A stretch of DNA of 46,132 nt from Bacillota bacterium (GTDB lineage Bacteria > Bacillota > Limnochordia > DTU087), in NCBI GenBank assembly GCA_012798955.1, contig JAAZMF010000177.1:1-46132 (forward strand). The letters run 5' to 3'. A program made the translations under genes and the position numbers. This document shows positions 9,068 through 18,646 of the stretch, piece after piece (position 1 is the stretch's first letter; every line of letters starts with the position of its first letter). The notes beneath the pieces are model-generated. The model was not told where the DNA came from, did not search any database, and saw nothing but the letters and a program-made list of their open reading frames with translations.

Positions 9068-9082
9068 CGTAGCTCCACCTCC

Positions 9083-9124
9083 TCCCTATGGACATGGCCC
9101 CAGGTCGTGCCTGGAGCAGGGATA
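9083..9124 (-). promoter_or_regulatory. Foldable leader of the rpsF operon
   Basis: The predicted 5' leader (about 9127 to 9068) is almost fully structured on the minus strand: an 8-bp stem (9117-9110 with 9104-9097, loop CACGA). It is flanked by UCCCU near the 5' end, which can pair with AGGGA at the start of the rpsF ribosome site. It is a candidate autoregulatory site. I could not see the CCG-bulge consensus of known S6:S18 sites. Confidence 0.4.
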
Positions 9125-9133
9125 ACCAGTGTC

Positions 9134-9162
9134 ATTATACCATTCGCCTATCGTGCATGCAA
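9134..9162 (-). promoter_or_regulatory. Sigma-A-type promoter of rpsF-ssb-rpsR
   Basis: Minus strand: -35 TTGCAT (9162-9157), 17-base spacer, -10 TATAAT (9139-9134). Start of transcription is expected near 9127, about 60 bases before rpsF. Confidence 0.8.
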
Positions 9163-9173
9163 CAAAGTGCGAT

Positions 9174-10295
9174 TCAAACGTTGAATCTTATTAACATGAC
9201 ATCTCCGTCCTGCACCTCATAGTCCTTGCCCTCGGATCGCAAAACGCCTTCCTCCCTAGCCTTGCTAAAGGAGCCCAGATCAATTAGGCGATTGGCTTCC
9301 AACACTTCAGCCCGGATAAAACCTCTTTCCATGTCGCTGTGAATCTTACCGGCAGCTTGGGGCGCCTTCGTTCCCCTTGGAATAATCCATGCCCTTGTCT
9401 CGGGGCCCTTAATTGTATAGAACGTAATCAGATCCAATTGCCTGTAGGCGGCTTGTACTAATCGGTCTAGCCCAGAACTTGGAATGCCCAGCTCTACCAG
9501 GAACTCCTGTCTCTCTATGTCATCTAGTTCCTGCAATTCAGCCTCCAACTGAGCGGCAATAGCTATACAGCTAGCTCCTTCGGCTTTGGCCAAAGCATGT
9601 AATTGGCCGTAAGGTGAATCAGAAGATACATGATTGCCCGAGATCATAATATCGGTAAACTGCTCGGGACTCACGTTGGCACAGTAAAGCATGGGCAGGG
9701 AAGTGAGCAATAGCCAACTTTTCACCAGCTTCTGTTGATTTTCATCAAGGGGGATATTGCGAGCTGGCCGGCCCCCATCCAATTGCTCGATTACATATTC
9801 GACCACTTGCAGTTCCTCTTTATATCTATCTTCACCAGTCTTCAAAAAGCGCATCGCTTTCTCCTTGATCTTCTCTAGCCTTTGGATGTCCGCCAAGAGC
9901 AATTCTGTCTGGATAATCTCCAGATCCCGAAGAGGATCAAGGGCGCTACCTTCCACATGACTTACATTATCATCTGCAAAACATCGAATCACATGAACTA
10001 ACGCGTCGGCTTCCCGAATGTGACCAAGGAATTGGTTACCAAGCCCCTCCCCCTGGCTAGCACCTCGCACTAAGCCTGCTATATCAACAAACCGAATAGT
10101 CGCGGGAGTAAGCTTTTCAGGCTGCACCACTGCCCCCACTTGATTAAGTCGTTCATCAGGAATAGGCACAATACCAATATTAGGTTCTATGGTACAAAAT
10201 GGGTAATTGGCAGCGGCAGCGGCAGCCTGGGTCAATGCATTAAAAAGTGTCGATTTACCTACATTGGGAAGCCCGATAATCCCCATGGAATACAT
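9174..10295 (-). CDS. ychF: YchF/OLA1-type P-loop ATPase
   Basis: TRAFAC-class ribosome-associated nucleotidase that prefers ATP. Motifs: G1 in GLPNVGKSTLFNAL, G3 in DIAGLVRGASQGEGLGNQF, and an atypical G4 region (CANVSPEQF) rather than NKxD, as in this family. The helical insert (residues about 130-200) and C-terminal TGS domain (TFYTIKGPETRAWIIPRGTKAP...) are complete. ATG 10295 overlaps the stop of the DUF951 gene as TAATG, with GGGAGGG just upstream; this gives 373 residues. The longer open frame upstream of it is the DUF951 gene in another frame. Confidence 0.95.
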   Translation of the reverse strand: MYSMGIIGLPNVGKSTLFNALTQAAAAAANYPFCTIEPNIGIVPIPDERLNQVGAVVQPEKLTPATIRFVDIAGLVRGASQGEGLGNQFLGHIREADALVHVIRCFADDNVSHVEGSALDPLRDLEIIQTELLLADIQRLEKIKEKAMRFLKTGEDRYKEELQVVEYVIEQLDGGRPARNIPLDENQQKLVKSWLLLTSLPMLYCANVSPEQFTDIMISGNHVSSDSPYGQLHALAKAEGASCIAIAAQLEAELQELDDIERQEFLVELGIPSSGLDRLVQAAYRQLDLITFYTIKGPETRAWIIPRGTKAPQAAGKIHSDMERGFIRAEVLEANRLIDLGSFSKAREEGVLRSEGKDYEVQDGDVMLIRFNV

Positions 10296-10486
10296 TAAAC
10301 ACCCTCCCGCAATACCGCTTTCACTGAACGCTCGAATCTCCGCCTGGGTACCATCACAACACGACCACAATTGAGACATTTGATACGAAAATCCATGCCT
10401 ATCCGCAAAACTTCCCATTGATCTCCCCCACAGACGTGGGGTTTTCTCATACGCACAACATCACCTATGTGATATACAGGTATCAT
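10295..10486 (-). CDS. DUF951 family small protein
   Basis: A 63-residue basic protein starting [17 protein letters not shown]. It has a cysteine (VCGG) and a CLNCG pair, suggesting a zinc-bound SH3-like fold. It ends [12 protein letters not shown], typical of DUF951, which is usually encoded beside ychF in Firmicutes. The ribosome site TTGGAGATAG precedes ATG 10486. It overlaps ychF by the TAATG junction, so the two are coupled. Nucleic-acid binding is plausible from charge and fold, but no function is established. Confidence 0.9.
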   Translation of the reverse strand: MIPVYHIGDVVRMRKPHVCGGDQWEVLRIGMDFRIKCLNCGRVVMVPRRRFERSVKAVLREGV

Positions 10487-10523
10487 AAGCTATCTCCAAT
10501 AATTCTTATCATGGTCTTCACCA

Positions 10524-11420
10524 TCAGCTTCCAAAGTCACCCTGGTCTTCATGCCAGCGGGGATAGGAACCTAGTAGGCGAAAGAAACTACTGTTTTGAC
10601 GTACATGGTCTAGCGCCTCGCAAACCTCCGGCATTTGGCGATGGCCGGCTACATCGAGGAAAAACAAATATTCGCCCAAAATGCGCTTTGCCGGGCGGGA
10701 TTCGATTCTAGTCAAATCAATATTCCGACTTGCGAAGACATACAGCTGTTCATACAAAACCCCGGCCCGATTCTCTCTTGGAGAAAACACAATAGAGGTC
10801 TTATCATCACCGGTGGGTTCTCTATCATTTTGAGCTAACACACAAAACCGCGTAGCATTGGCATGATTATCCTGGATGTCCCGGGCTAGAATGGAAAGCC
10901 CGTATACGCCTGCAGCAACCTCTGTACCAATGGCAACTCTCACTCCATCCATTGAGGCCACAAGACGAGCGGCCTCCGCTGTAGAGCTCGCAGTAACAAG
11001 CCTCGCCTTTGGCAGACAACGGCGCAGGAAGGCACTGCATTGGCCCAATGCCTGGGGGTGAGAGATCACCTCAGTGATCTCCTCCGCCGCCACGCCCTCC
11101 CTTCCTAGAAGATTATGACGCACGGGCACGATAATCTCACCGGCTATCTGCAAGTCTACCTCGTGAGCCATCATATCTAGAGTCAGGGCTACAGAGCCTT
11201 CCAGTGAATTTTCCAAAGGAACGACAGCGACATCTACTGCCCCCTCATCTGTTTTCAGAATCAGTGAGAGGATACTATCAAAGGACCGAAGCTCCGCAAT
11301 CCGCACATCGGTCCCCACCGCAAGCTGGTTTTTATATACTAGAGCTGCCTGCTCCGAAAAAGTCCCTCGGGGACCTAGATACCCTACCACTACTTGCCGA
11401 CTAGAGCTACTCATCACCAT
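10524..11420 (-). CDS. pheA: Prephenate dehydratase
   Basis: Converts prephenate to phenylpyruvate in phenylalanine synthesis. Periplasmic-binding-like catalytic domain: [15 protein letters not shown] near the start, then [16 protein letters not shown], and TRFCVLA at the end of the domain. A C-terminal ACT domain for phenylalanine feedback follows, with [20 protein letters not shown], the ESRP motif of the effector site. There is no chorismate mutase domain (298 residues). The start ATG 11420 overlaps the gcvPB end by 14 bases; ATG 11414 is also possible. It lies between gcvPB and the DUF951/ychF pair in one apparent transcript, an odd metabolic mix. Confidence 0.95.
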   Translation of the reverse strand: MVMSSSSRQVVVGYLGPRGTFSEQAALVYKNQLAVGTDVRIAELRSFDSILSLILKTDEGAVDVAVVPLENSLEGSVALTLDMMAHEVDLQIAGEIIVPVRHNLLGREGVAAEEITEVISHPQALGQCSAFLRRCLPKARLVTASSTAEAARLVASMDGVRVAIGTEVAAGVYGLSILARDIQDNHANATRFCVLAQNDREPTGDDKTSIVFSPRENRAGVLYEQLYVFASRNIDLTRIESRPAKRILGEYLFFLDVAGHRQMPEVCEALDHVRQNSSFFRLLGSYPRWHEDQGDFGS

Positions 11421-12912
11421 TCAAACTCTCTGCATCGGAGTTAGGGGCATGCCACCGTACTATTGGGTGCCGAGCCGCCTGGGTCTCATCTAATCGTCCT
11501 ACTACAGTATGGTGTGGTGCTGTGCGCAATTGCTCAGGTGATTCCGTGACCTCCCGGGCTATAGCTACCATCACATCAATGAACCTGTCGAGCTCCGCCT
11601 TTGATTCCGTTTCCGTCGGCTCGATCATGAGGGCCTCTTCCACAATCAGAGGGAAGTAGACGGTAGGAGCATGGATATTGTAATCTAGCAGTCGTTTAGC
11701 AATATCCTGAGCGGTAACCCCCTGCTTCTTCTGGTTTGTGGCAGATAACACAAATTCATGCTTACACACCCGATCATAGGGGAGATGATAGATGTCCTTT
11801 AGCTGCTCCATCAGATAGTTTGCAGATAAAACTGCATCTTCACTAGCCTGCCTTAGGCCATCTGAGCCCATGCTCCGAATATAACCATAAGCTCGGACCA
11901 ATACCAAAAAGTTCCCATAGAAACCCTTGACTTGGCCGATGGATTGGGGTCGGTCGTAATGCAGGAAGAACTCCTTTTCATCACTACCACCCACTTCAAC
12001 TGTAGGGGTCGGTAGGAAGGGCACCAAAATGTCCCGCACTGCTATAGGACCTGAGCCAGGTCCACCTCCTCCGTGGGGAGTGGAAAACGTCTTGTGTATG
12101 TTAAAATGCACAACGTCGAAACCCATATCACCAGGCCGGCATTTACCCAAGATGGCGTTGGCATTAGCCCCGTCGTAGTAGAGTAATCCCCCTGCAGCAT
12201 GTACCAATTCGCTAATTGTCAGAATTTCTTCTTCAAATAGCCCCAGGGTGTTGGGATTGGTCAGCATTAGGCCCGCAGTCTTGGGCCCTATAAGTCCTTT
12301 TAGATGTTCAACACTAACTCCACCCCTGTCATTGGATGGCACTTCCACTATCTTGTATCCGCACATGGCGGCACTCGCGGGATTAGTACCATGGGCAGCA
12401 TCTGGTACAACTATCTCGTTCCTGTGGCCTTCACCCCCGGCTTCGTGGTAAGCCTTGATAAGCATCAGACCCGTTAGCTCACCATGGGCCCCAGCGGCTG
12501 GGCTCAGCGTAGCGCGATCTAGACCCGCAATCTCACAAAGGGCCTGCTCCAATTGGTACATTAGCTGAAGCGCCCCTTGGACGGTCTCCTCCGGCTGATA
12601 GGGATGGATGCTAGCAAAACCCGGTAAAAAAGCCAAATCCTCGTTAACCTTAGGATTATACTTCATGGTACAGGAACCTAAGGGATAGAAACCTACATCA
12701 ACCCCGTGATTACGCCGGGATAAACCAGTGTAATGCCTTACGACCTCTAGCTCACTTAACTCAGGCAATGAAGCAGGGTCTTGACGCAAGAAATCCCGGG
12801 GGATCATATCTTCAATGGGCCTCGATGGCACATCCAATTTTGGTAAGCTGTAGGCCCGCCTCCCTGGAGAGCCTAATTCCATCAATAACGGAAACTGCTG
12901 ATTGATCCCCAT
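11407..12912 (-). CDS. gcvPB: Glycine dehydrogenase (decarboxylating) subunit 2
   Basis: The PLP-binding half of the split P-protein of the glycine cleavage system, which decarboxylates glycine and passes aminomethyl to GcvH. The PLP lysine is in [37 protein letters not shown] and [12 protein letters not shown] are also characteristic. 501 residues. It shares one base with gcvPA (TAATG), so the subunits are coupled. The GGGG loop after the lysine motif contacts the cofactor phosphate in the family. Confidence 0.97.
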   Translation of the reverse strand: MGINQQFPLLMELGSPGRRAYSLPKLDVPSRPIEDMIPRDFLRQDPASLPELSELEVVRHYTGLSRRNHGVDVGFYPLGSCTMKYNPKVNEDLAFLPGFASIHPYQPEETVQGALQLMYQLEQALCEIAGLDRATLSPAAGAHGELTGLMLIKAYHEAGGEGHRNEIVVPDAAHGTNPASAAMCGYKIVEVPSNDRGGVSVEHLKGLIGPKTAGLMLTNPNTLGLFEEEILTISELVHAAGGLLYYDGANANAILGKCRPGDMGFDVVHFNIHKTFSTPHGGGGPGSGPIAVRDILVPFLPTPTVEVGGSDEKEFFLHYDRPQSIGQVKGFYGNFLVLVRAYGYIRSMGSDGLRQASEDAVLSANYLMEQLKDIYHLPYDRVCKHEFVLSATNQKKQGVTAQDIAKRLLDYNIHAPTVYFPLIVEEALMIEPTETESKAELDRFIDVMVAIAREVTESPEQLRTAPHHTVVGRLDETQAARHPIVRWHAPNSDAESLNGDE

Positions 12913-14267
12913 TATTTTACCTCCCTTAGCACCTGGAGGAGGTGCTCAATCTCCCGGGCAGTTCGGGCTTCTGTCACGCAAAACAGCATGGCATTTTCCC
13001 AATCCTTCCTCTCAGGATACATCCTGGAAAGGGGAAGCCCACCAATAATCCCTTCTTTACGCAAGGCGGCATTAACTTCAGAGCTAGGTATCGGTGCCTT
13101 TACTGCAAATTCATGGAAGAACGGCCCATCAAAGAGCATATCCCACCCAGGAATGCTACAAATCTGCTCAGCGGTATAATGAGCTTTTTGGGCACATTGA
13201 GTGGCTACATCAACTAGACCTGCCTTGCCCAACATAGCCAAATATATGGCACCAATCAGTGCCGAATGAGCAGCATTTGTGCAGATGTTCGACGTAGCAC
13301 GATGTCTACGAATATGCTGTTCCCTAGTCTGGAGAGTTAGAACGAAGCCCCGGTTTCCATCTTCATCTTTGGTCTGACCCACAATACGTCCGGGCATACG
13401 ACGGATATATTTATCCCTGGTTGCCATAAACCCGAAGCTTGGACCGCCAAAGGCCAGGGGGTTCCCCAAAGGTTGCCCATCACCGACTACGATATCAGCC
13501 CCATATGCCGCCGGTGGCTGCAAGATACCTAAAGATATAGGATTGACACAAGCAACTAACAAAGTAGAAGTGCCCTGCACTAAAGCACCGATTTCCCCCA
13601 CCGATTCCAGCAAGCCAAAGAAATTGGGCTGCTGCACCAAAACTGCCGCCGTCTCTGTTCCAAGTAGTGGCTCTAGCGCAGCCAAGTCAGCCAACCCATT
13701 CTTCGTCGGGATCACTATTAACTCAGCATCTATGGCTTTGAGGTACGTCTCGACCACAGTGCGGTAATCCGGATGTAGGCTACCAAAGGTAACGACACGA
13801 TTGCCGCCGGTCACCGATACTGCCATCAGAGCGGCCTCGGCTAGTCCAGTGGCACCATCATACAAAGAGGCATTGGCCACATCCATGTCAGTAAGCTGAC
13901 AGATAAGTGTTTGGTACTCGAAAACCGCCTGTAGAACACCCTGGCTTATTTCCGCCTGATAAGGCGTATAGGCCGTAACGAATTCTGCCCGATTAGCCAC
14001 ATGATGCACCGCGGTAGGCACAAGATGTTGATATATTCCTGCCCCCAAAAAAGATGGATGATTCTCCAAGGACATGTTGCGATTTGCCAATTCCTTCACG
14101 TGGGTCAGGAGTTCACTCTCACTGAGGGCTTCTGGCAAATCCAGATCCTTCTGAAGCAGTATTTCCCGGGGAATATCGGCAAAAAGTTCATCTATAGACC
14201 CCACACCTATCGCGGAAAGCATTTTCTCTCTTTCACTGCAGGTTAGGGGCAGATACGGATAACCCAT
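12912..14267 (-). CDS. gcvPA: Glycine dehydrogenase (decarboxylating) subunit 1
   Basis: The non-PLP half of the split P-protein; it forms the alpha2beta2 enzyme with GcvPB. It begins [17 protein letters not shown], with family segments [35 protein letters not shown] and [17 protein letters not shown]. At 451 residues it has usual length. AAGGAG is about 11 bases before ATG 14267. The coding sequence includes a 13/14 match to the Noc-binding palindrome at 14161-14174. Confidence 0.97.
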   Translation of the reverse strand: MGYPYLPLTCSEREKMLSAIGVGSIDELFADIPREILLQKDLDLPEALSESELLTHVKELANRNMSLENHPSFLGAGIYQHLVPTAVHHVANRAEFVTAYTPYQAEISQGVLQAVFEYQTLICQLTDMDVANASLYDGATGLAEAALMAVSVTGGNRVVTFGSLHPDYRTVVETYLKAIDAELIVIPTKNGLADLAALEPLLGTETAAVLVQQPNFFGLLESVGEIGALVQGTSTLLVACVNPISLGILQPPAAYGADIVVGDGQPLGNPLAFGGPSFGFMATRDKYIRRMPGRIVGQTKDEDGNRGFVLTLQTREQHIRRHRATSNICTNAAHSALIGAIYLAMLGKAGLVDVATQCAQKAHYTAEQICSIPGWDMLFDGPFFHEFAVKAPIPSSEVNAALRKEGIIGGLPLSRMYPERKDWENAMLFCVTEARTAREIEHLLQVLREVK

Positions 14268-14339
14268 GGGCTCTTTCGCTCCTTACTGGCGTATTGATCC
14301 GCTTATTGGCATTACAACGACTGCCTAGTTCGAGCCAAC

Positions 14340-14720
14340 TTACGCTTCGATTTGATCCTTGTATTCCGCGGCGGTCAATAACGTCTCTAGTTCCCCTTGG
14401 TTAGAAGGAGCTATTTTTACTAGCCAACCGTCACCGTAGCAATCCTCATTGATAAGCTCCGGGCTATCATTGAGTGCTTCATTGACCTCTACGATAGTAC
14501 CGCCTACCGGTGCATAAATGTCGGAAACTGCTTTAACCGACTCGATTACCGCCATGCTTTCGCCTTTCTTATATTCGGAGCCAATTGCAGGCAAATCCGC
14601 AAAAACGATGTCACCCATTTCATCTTGGGCATATTCACTTACACCCACAACGATTACGTCCTCATCTACTTTAGCCCACTCATGAGTTTCCGCATAATGC
14701 AAATTGGTTGGTGTTTTCAT
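14340..14720 (-). CDS. gcvH: Glycine cleavage system H protein
   Basis: The lipoyl carrier that shuttles the aminomethyl group between P-, T- and L-proteins. The lipoyl lysine is in GESMAVIESVKAVSDIYAPV, and the N-terminus LHYAETHEWAKVDED is typical. AAGGAGG sits 8 bases before ATG 14720, giving 126 residues. The frame remains open to 14747 but without a ribosome site. It lies between gcvT and gcvPA, with a 72-base gap before gcvPA. Confidence 0.97.
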   Translation of the reverse strand: MKTPTNLHYAETHEWAKVDEDVIVVGVSEYAQDEMGDIVFADLPAIGSEYKKGESMAVIESVKAVSDIYAPVGGTIVEVNEALNDSPELINEDCYGDGWLVKIAPSNQGELETLLTAAEYKDQIEA

Positions 14721-14775
14721 AATAACAACCTCCTTGTGTATTTTCACATGTTTTCTTGATTACACAGGGATCTTG

Positions 14776-15885
14776 CTATCCCTTCACTATGTCCTTAACC
14801 CGTGATGGCACAAAAGGGGTGGCTGTAACCCTTGCCGATACCGATTTACCCCTAATTACCACATCCACCAAATCTCCCACTTGGCCAATACCGGCCTTAA
14901 GGTAAGCTAGCCCTATACCCACATTGAGTGAAGGAGAGATGGAGCCACTAGTGACTTCCCCTTTAGATATACCATCAACCATCACTGGATAACCGCTCCG
15001 GGCTATCCCCCTACCCTCCATCTTGAAACCTACTAGGTGCCGTTGGGTAGAGGGTTCTAGTCGAACCAAGGCTTCTTTACCAACAAACTCTTTGTTTAGC
15101 TTTACCGCCCAGCCAATCCCAGCCTCCCATGGATTGGTGGCTTCATCAATATCATTGCCATAAAGAGTATATCCCATTTCCAAGCGCAAGGTGTCCCTAG
15201 CCCCAAGACCTACCGGCTGTATGCCAAGATTTTCCTGAAGGGCCAGAAACCTATCCCACCAGAAAACCCCTTGACATGCGGGCATATAAAGCTCATAGCC
15301 CACTTCCCCAGTATACCCGGTACGGGAAATCATGATCTCTCCGTGTTGCCCCATAAGTCTGAATGCCATATATGGAAGGTCAAGCACATCAAGCCCCACT
15401 GCTTGCATGGCCTTGGGGGCAAGGGGTCCCTGGATAGCTAGAATTGCCCTATCCTTACCCACATTCACAATCTCAACCTGTCCTTTGTAGGGTGCCTCTT
15501 GGGCCAGTGAATGTAACCAATCAAGATCCTTATCAGTATTAGATGCATTTACCGCTAAAGTCACATAATCTGTATGGCGATATACCAAAAGGTCATCAAG
15601 AATGCCACCATCTGTGTTACACAATAGGCTGTACTGAACCCGCCCCGGGGCCAACTTGAGAACATCATTGGTCATCACCCACTGAACAAAATCCAGTGCC
15701 TTTGGTCCTCTAATCTCTACCTCACCCATATGGGACAGATCAAACAGTCCACAAGCTTGCCGTACCGCCAAATGCTCCCGAGGGACGCCCGTGTATTGAA
15801 CGGGCATTTCCCAACCTCCAAATTCAGTGAAGCGCGCCCCTAAAGCCTTATGACTCGCGGCGAGGGGCGTTACATTACCCGCCAT
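14776..15885 (-). CDS. gcvT: Aminomethyltransferase (glycine cleavage T protein)
   Basis: Transfers the methylene from H-protein-bound aminomethyl to tetrahydrofolate, releasing ammonia. Motifs: FGGWEMPVQYTG, FDLSHMGEVEIRG, YSLLCNTDGGILDDLLVYR (with the catalytic aspartate in the DDLLVYR segment) and SRTGYTGEVGYE. ATG 15885 is preferred, with a G-run ending 8 bases upstream, giving 369 residues. The frame is open about 33 codons further, but that extension is not family-like. First gene of gcvT-H-PA-PB-pheA; a long structured leader lies upstream. Confidence 0.96.
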   Translation of the reverse strand: MAGNVTPLAASHKALGARFTEFGGWEMPVQYTGVPREHLAVRQACGLFDLSHMGEVEIRGPKALDFVQWVMTNDVLKLAPGRVQYSLLCNTDGGILDDLLVYRHTDYVTLAVNASNTDKDLDWLHSLAQEAPYKGQVEIVNVGKDRAILAIQGPLAPKAMQAVGLDVLDLPYMAFRLMGQHGEIMISRTGYTGEVGYELYMPACQGVFWWDRFLALQENLGIQPVGLGARDTLRLEMGYTLYGNDIDEATNPWEAGIGWAVKLNKEFVGKEALVRLEPSTQRHLVGFKMEGRGIARSGYPVMVDGISKGEVTSGSISPSLNVGIGLAYLKAGIGQVGDLVDVVIRGKSVSARVTATPFVPSRVKDIVKG

Positions 15886-16031
15886 GTTCAAAACCCCCCG
15901 GTGGTTTTTCGTTCTGGCACACCCTAGAGCTCCCACCCATATCCTATACACGAAAAGAACTATGTCATACCCGCACCTTACCAATCACGCTTACCATAGA
16001 AAGAAGGATGGGCATATGTGCCGCGTAATAC

Positions 16032-16079
16032 AGATATTGTTAAACCCGTTGCTCAAAAGAAAGCAACGCACGGTTATCT
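16032..16079 (-). other. Stem-loop in the gcvT upstream region
   Basis: A 7-bp stem (16047-16053 with 16062-16068) is extended by AACC/GGTT and AGATA/TATCT pairing around unpaired bases, about 150 bases upstream of gcvT. It has no U-tract in either direction, so it is not a simple terminator. Confidence 0.4.
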
Positions 16080-16089
16080 TGGTGTGGAA

Positions 16090-16160
16090 ACGCCGAGGCC
16101 CCTAACAGGCCATACAAAAGCCTTGTTCCGGCATAGGGGCCTAGCTTAACATTGCGGCGT
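16090..16160 (-). other. Compact nested RNA-like structure upstream of gcvT
   Basis: Three nested helices: outer ACGCCG/CGGCGT (16090-16095 with 16155-16160), middle AGGCCCCT/AGGGGCCT (16096-16103 with 16135-16142), and an inner stem AACAGGC (16104-16110) with 16120-16127. The unpaired bases are concentrated on one side (7 and 12 bases). It follows the ilvE terminator directly. It does not carry the glycine riboswitch consensus. The transcribed strand is not certain; minus is assumed from gcvT. Confidence 0.4.
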
Positions 16161-16187
16161 AAAATAAGCCGGCCCCTCCTGGGCCGG
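16161..16187 (-). terminator. Rho-independent terminator after ilvE
   Basis: Minus strand: CCGGCCC (16187-16181), loop AGGAG, GGGCCGG (16175-16169), then CTTATTTT. It begins 10 bases beyond the ilvE stop. Confidence 0.85.
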
Positions 16188-16196
16188 ATGTCCCAG

Positions 16197-17117
16197 CTAC
16201 ACATATACTTGCGCACACCAATCTCGATATTTGCCCACTTTGCCCTTTACCACATCAAAATAGTAAGTCTGGATCCGACGACTAATCGGGCCGATGGCAC
16301 CATCACCAACTTGGCGATGATCAATCTCACTAACGGGACAGACCTGAGCCCCTGTGCCGACAAAGAAGGCTTCGTCGGCCACATATAGCTCTGTCCGATC
16401 AATGGCCCGCTCTACCACAGGAATCCCTAAGTCCTCACGGGCGATTTGAATTACAGTGTTACGGGTGATTCCTTCGAGGATATCTGTTGTGACGGTACTT
16501 GTAATCAGTTTACCATCTCTTACGATGAATAGATTTTCAGCACTGCCTTCTGATACATGACCATCGGATGCTAGGAAAATGGCCTCATCGTAACCATCCT
16601 GTAGGGCTTCATCTTTGGCTAAGGCGGCATTCACGTAGGCCCCATTTATCTTAGCCCGCATAGGAATCATGTTATCTTCAAGGTGGCGCCAAGAAGAAAC
16701 CCGAGCTCGCAAACCCCGGTTCATGTCTAGGTAATCGCCGAAGGGGATAGAGAAAACCAAAAAGGAATCATCGAGGCCACTAAGTCGAACCCCTATGGCG
16801 TGGGTGGATTTGTAGAATACAGGCCTAATATAAACATCTTGGCGATCCCCATTACGGCGTAGTAACTCAAGGGTAATCTGGCAAAGCTCGTCCACAGTAT
16901 AACCCGGGCTGATGCGGAGGATCCTACATGAATTCATGATCCGTTCATAGTGCTCCCGCATGCGGAACACCAAAAGCTGATTTTCATCTTCGGACCAGTA
17001 TGCCCTAATCCCTTCAAAACAGGCAGTCCCATAGAGGAAAGCATGGGTCATAACGTTGATCTTGGCATCCTCGAGTGGAACGAAGTCTTTTTCGAAATAC
17101 GCGTATCTCATCATCAT
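16197..17117 (-). CDS. ilvE: Branched-chain-amino-acid aminotransferase
   Basis: PLP-dependent class IV transaminase for the last step of leucine, isoleucine and valine synthesis. Typical segments: THAFLYGTACFEGIRAYW, the catalytic-lysine segment RAKINGAYVNAALAK, GHVSEGSAENLFIV with the PLP-contacting glutamate region, TTDILEGITRNTVI and EAFFVGTGAQVCPV. 306 residues. AGGAGG lies 7 bases before ATG 17117. It appears monocistronic: there is a terminator downstream and a 117-base gap upstream. Neither a T-box nor a leader peptide was seen in that gap. Confidence 0.96.
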   Translation of the reverse strand: MMMRYAYFEKDFVPLEDAKINVMTHAFLYGTACFEGIRAYWSEDENQLLVFRMREHYERIMNSCRILRISPGYTVDELCQITLELLRRNGDRQDVYIRPVFYKSTHAIGVRLSGLDDSFLVFSIPFGDYLDMNRGLRARVSSWRHLEDNMIPMRAKINGAYVNAALAKDEALQDGYDEAIFLASDGHVSEGSAENLFIVRDGKLITSTVTTDILEGITRNTVIQIAREDLGIPVVERAIDRTELYVADEAFFVGTGAQVCPVSEIDHRQVGDGAIGPISRRIQTYYFDVVKGKVGKYRDWCAQVYV

Positions 17118-17234
17118 CTAATCGCCTCCTATTAGGCACCAACTGTCGCTTACATTAGCTCTTTTTGTGCTCAGTTAATTCTTTCCTTAGTTCTCCTTTT
17201 TTATGGGGAAACCCTCTTTCGGACAGCACTTCAC

Positions 17235-18611
17235 CTAGTTATCTGCGGACTCCGGCGTCATCCCCTGGCGAATCAATCTATCTTGCGGCTTGTATATGCT
17301 CTTTTCAACTAACTCTCGATGAACCACTTTGTCACCGATTTTGATAATACGCCACAGCTGGACTTCATAGCCTTGCCTTCCCTTTCTGTCTTCTATCACT
17401 GTGCCAGGAAGCAAGGAGGGATCTAGATGGCGAATCACTCCCGGCTCCAGCACTCGCACAATATTGGAATCTAACTCAATCGAGCGCTCCAAAGGTGCAT
17501 CGGAAAAGACCTTGATTATAAGGCGATCATGCTCGACTCGGGTGCTAAGTATCAGTCCATAGGGGGAATTATTGCGGAAAACCAGATCCAGATAATCGTA
17601 AGCAACGGCTGCATCTCGGCCCAAGGGTACATAACCGATGGGAAGTGAATGGGGAGAACGGGTAATCACATCTAGCCCTGCCAGTAACACAGCATTGTAC
17701 AAAGTAGTTGATACTTGACATACGCCACCGCCAATTCCCGGCAACAACTGTCCATCAAAAATAACTGGTGCAGCTTTATATCCTTCGGAATCTACCCGAG
17801 GGCCAACCCATTGGTTAAAACTAAATATCTCGCCGGACCTTAACAGCACTCCGTCTAGCTCCTGGGCTGCTAAGCGAATATTACCAACGCGATTTCCATC
17901 TTTGGGATCAAAGATTGTTGCGAATTGGGCTATGGGGCGCCGGATCTGAAGAGCATAGGCATCCTCTGTAGAGAAATCCGGCATGACAATCTGAGGAATT
18001 ACTGTCACCGTCCGGTCACCTTGTCTAGTTGAAGCCGTGATCACTTCGTTAACCAGTTGGTTGAGCTCCACTTTTTGGCCAAGGCTACCGGGGATGATCT
18101 CGACTTGATCATCGGAAGTAATGCGAATACTAGCATCAATGGGAGGGACATTAGCTGTGAGAGCTATTTTGCGAAGGGCGGAAGTCAATTTCTCATGATC
18201 AACGGAGACGATATGAGGCACATCCCATCCCTGGGCATGACTTTGCACATGATCAGAAAGCCGCCGCAATAAGTGGCCCTGCCTTCCCACTTGAAAGGCA
18301 GAGATCAAAATGTTGTCTAGGTCAGTGGTAATCCCTATTTGGGAGGGAATGACCTCCCATCGCGCATTACCATAGACAATAGTCACAGGGCTGTCTGTGA
18401 TAGCACGGAGGTAGTTGCCTAGATAGGCCGAGGCTTCCCTAGCGCTCAAGCCCCCTACGTTCACCGATGCCACACTAACGCCTAAGGCGATAGTATCTGA
18501 CGCCAGATATGAAGTCACGAAGGCATAACCCACAGTAGAAAGGCAGCCGATCATAAAAGCCGCCATGGTTAGCAACAAAACGGAGCGGCGCAAACGGATC
18601 ACTAGATACAT
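17235..18611 (-). CDS. VanW-family secreted/anchored cell-wall protein
   Basis: 458 residues with an N-terminal membrane anchor (VLLLTMAAFMIGCLSTVGYAF, preceded by RLRR). Two peptidoglycan-binding-like (YoaR type) modules follow (about residues 40-215), then the VanW domain with GGGVCQVSTTLYNAVLLAGLD and RSPHSLPIGYVPLGRDAAV. A C-terminal G5-like strand region ends the protein. The protein is probably displayed outside the membrane and acts on or near peptidoglycan; the activity of VanW is not known. AGGAGGGGG precedes ATG 18611. There is no link to vancomycin resistance genes here. Confidence 0.9.
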   Translation of the reverse strand: MYLVIRLRRSVLLLTMAAFMIGCLSTVGYAFVTSYLASDTIALGVSVASVNVGGLSAREASAYLGNYLRAITDSPVTIVYGNARWEVIPSQIGITTDLDNILISAFQVGRQGHLLRRLSDHVQSHAQGWDVPHIVSVDHEKLTSALRKIALTANVPPIDASIRITSDDQVEIIPGSLGQKVELNQLVNEVITASTRQGDRTVTVIPQIVMPDFSTEDAYALQIRRPIAQFATIFDPKDGNRVGNIRLAAQELDGVLLRSGEIFSFNQWVGPRVDSEGYKAAPVIFDGQLLPGIGGGVCQVSTTLYNAVLLAGLDVITRSPHSLPIGYVPLGRDAAVAYDYLDLVFRNNSPYGLILSTRVEHDRLIIKVFSDAPLERSIELDSNIVRVLEPGVIRHLDPSLLPGTVIEDRKGRQGYEVQLWRIIKIGDKVVHRELVEKSIYKPQDRLIRQGMTPESADN

Positions 18612-18646
18612 GTGATTCCCCCTCCTTTAAGGGCAAAAGCTGTTAT

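Noticed and set aside
10296-10418. N-terminal extension of YchF
   Set aside because: The extra 41 codons lie antiparallel in phase over the DUF951 gene, are not YchF-like, and the TAATG start with GGGAGGG is better.
15901-16196. Glycine riboswitch upstream of gcvT
   Set aside because: I looked on the minus strand for the conserved aptamer core (GGAGAG ... CCGAAGGGG ... CUCAGGCAAAAGGAC) and did not find it. Only unrelated stems are present.
17118-17234. T-box or leader-peptide attenuator before ilvE
   Set aside because: The gap is only 117 bases and lacks the conserved T-box sequences or a run of branched-chain codons.
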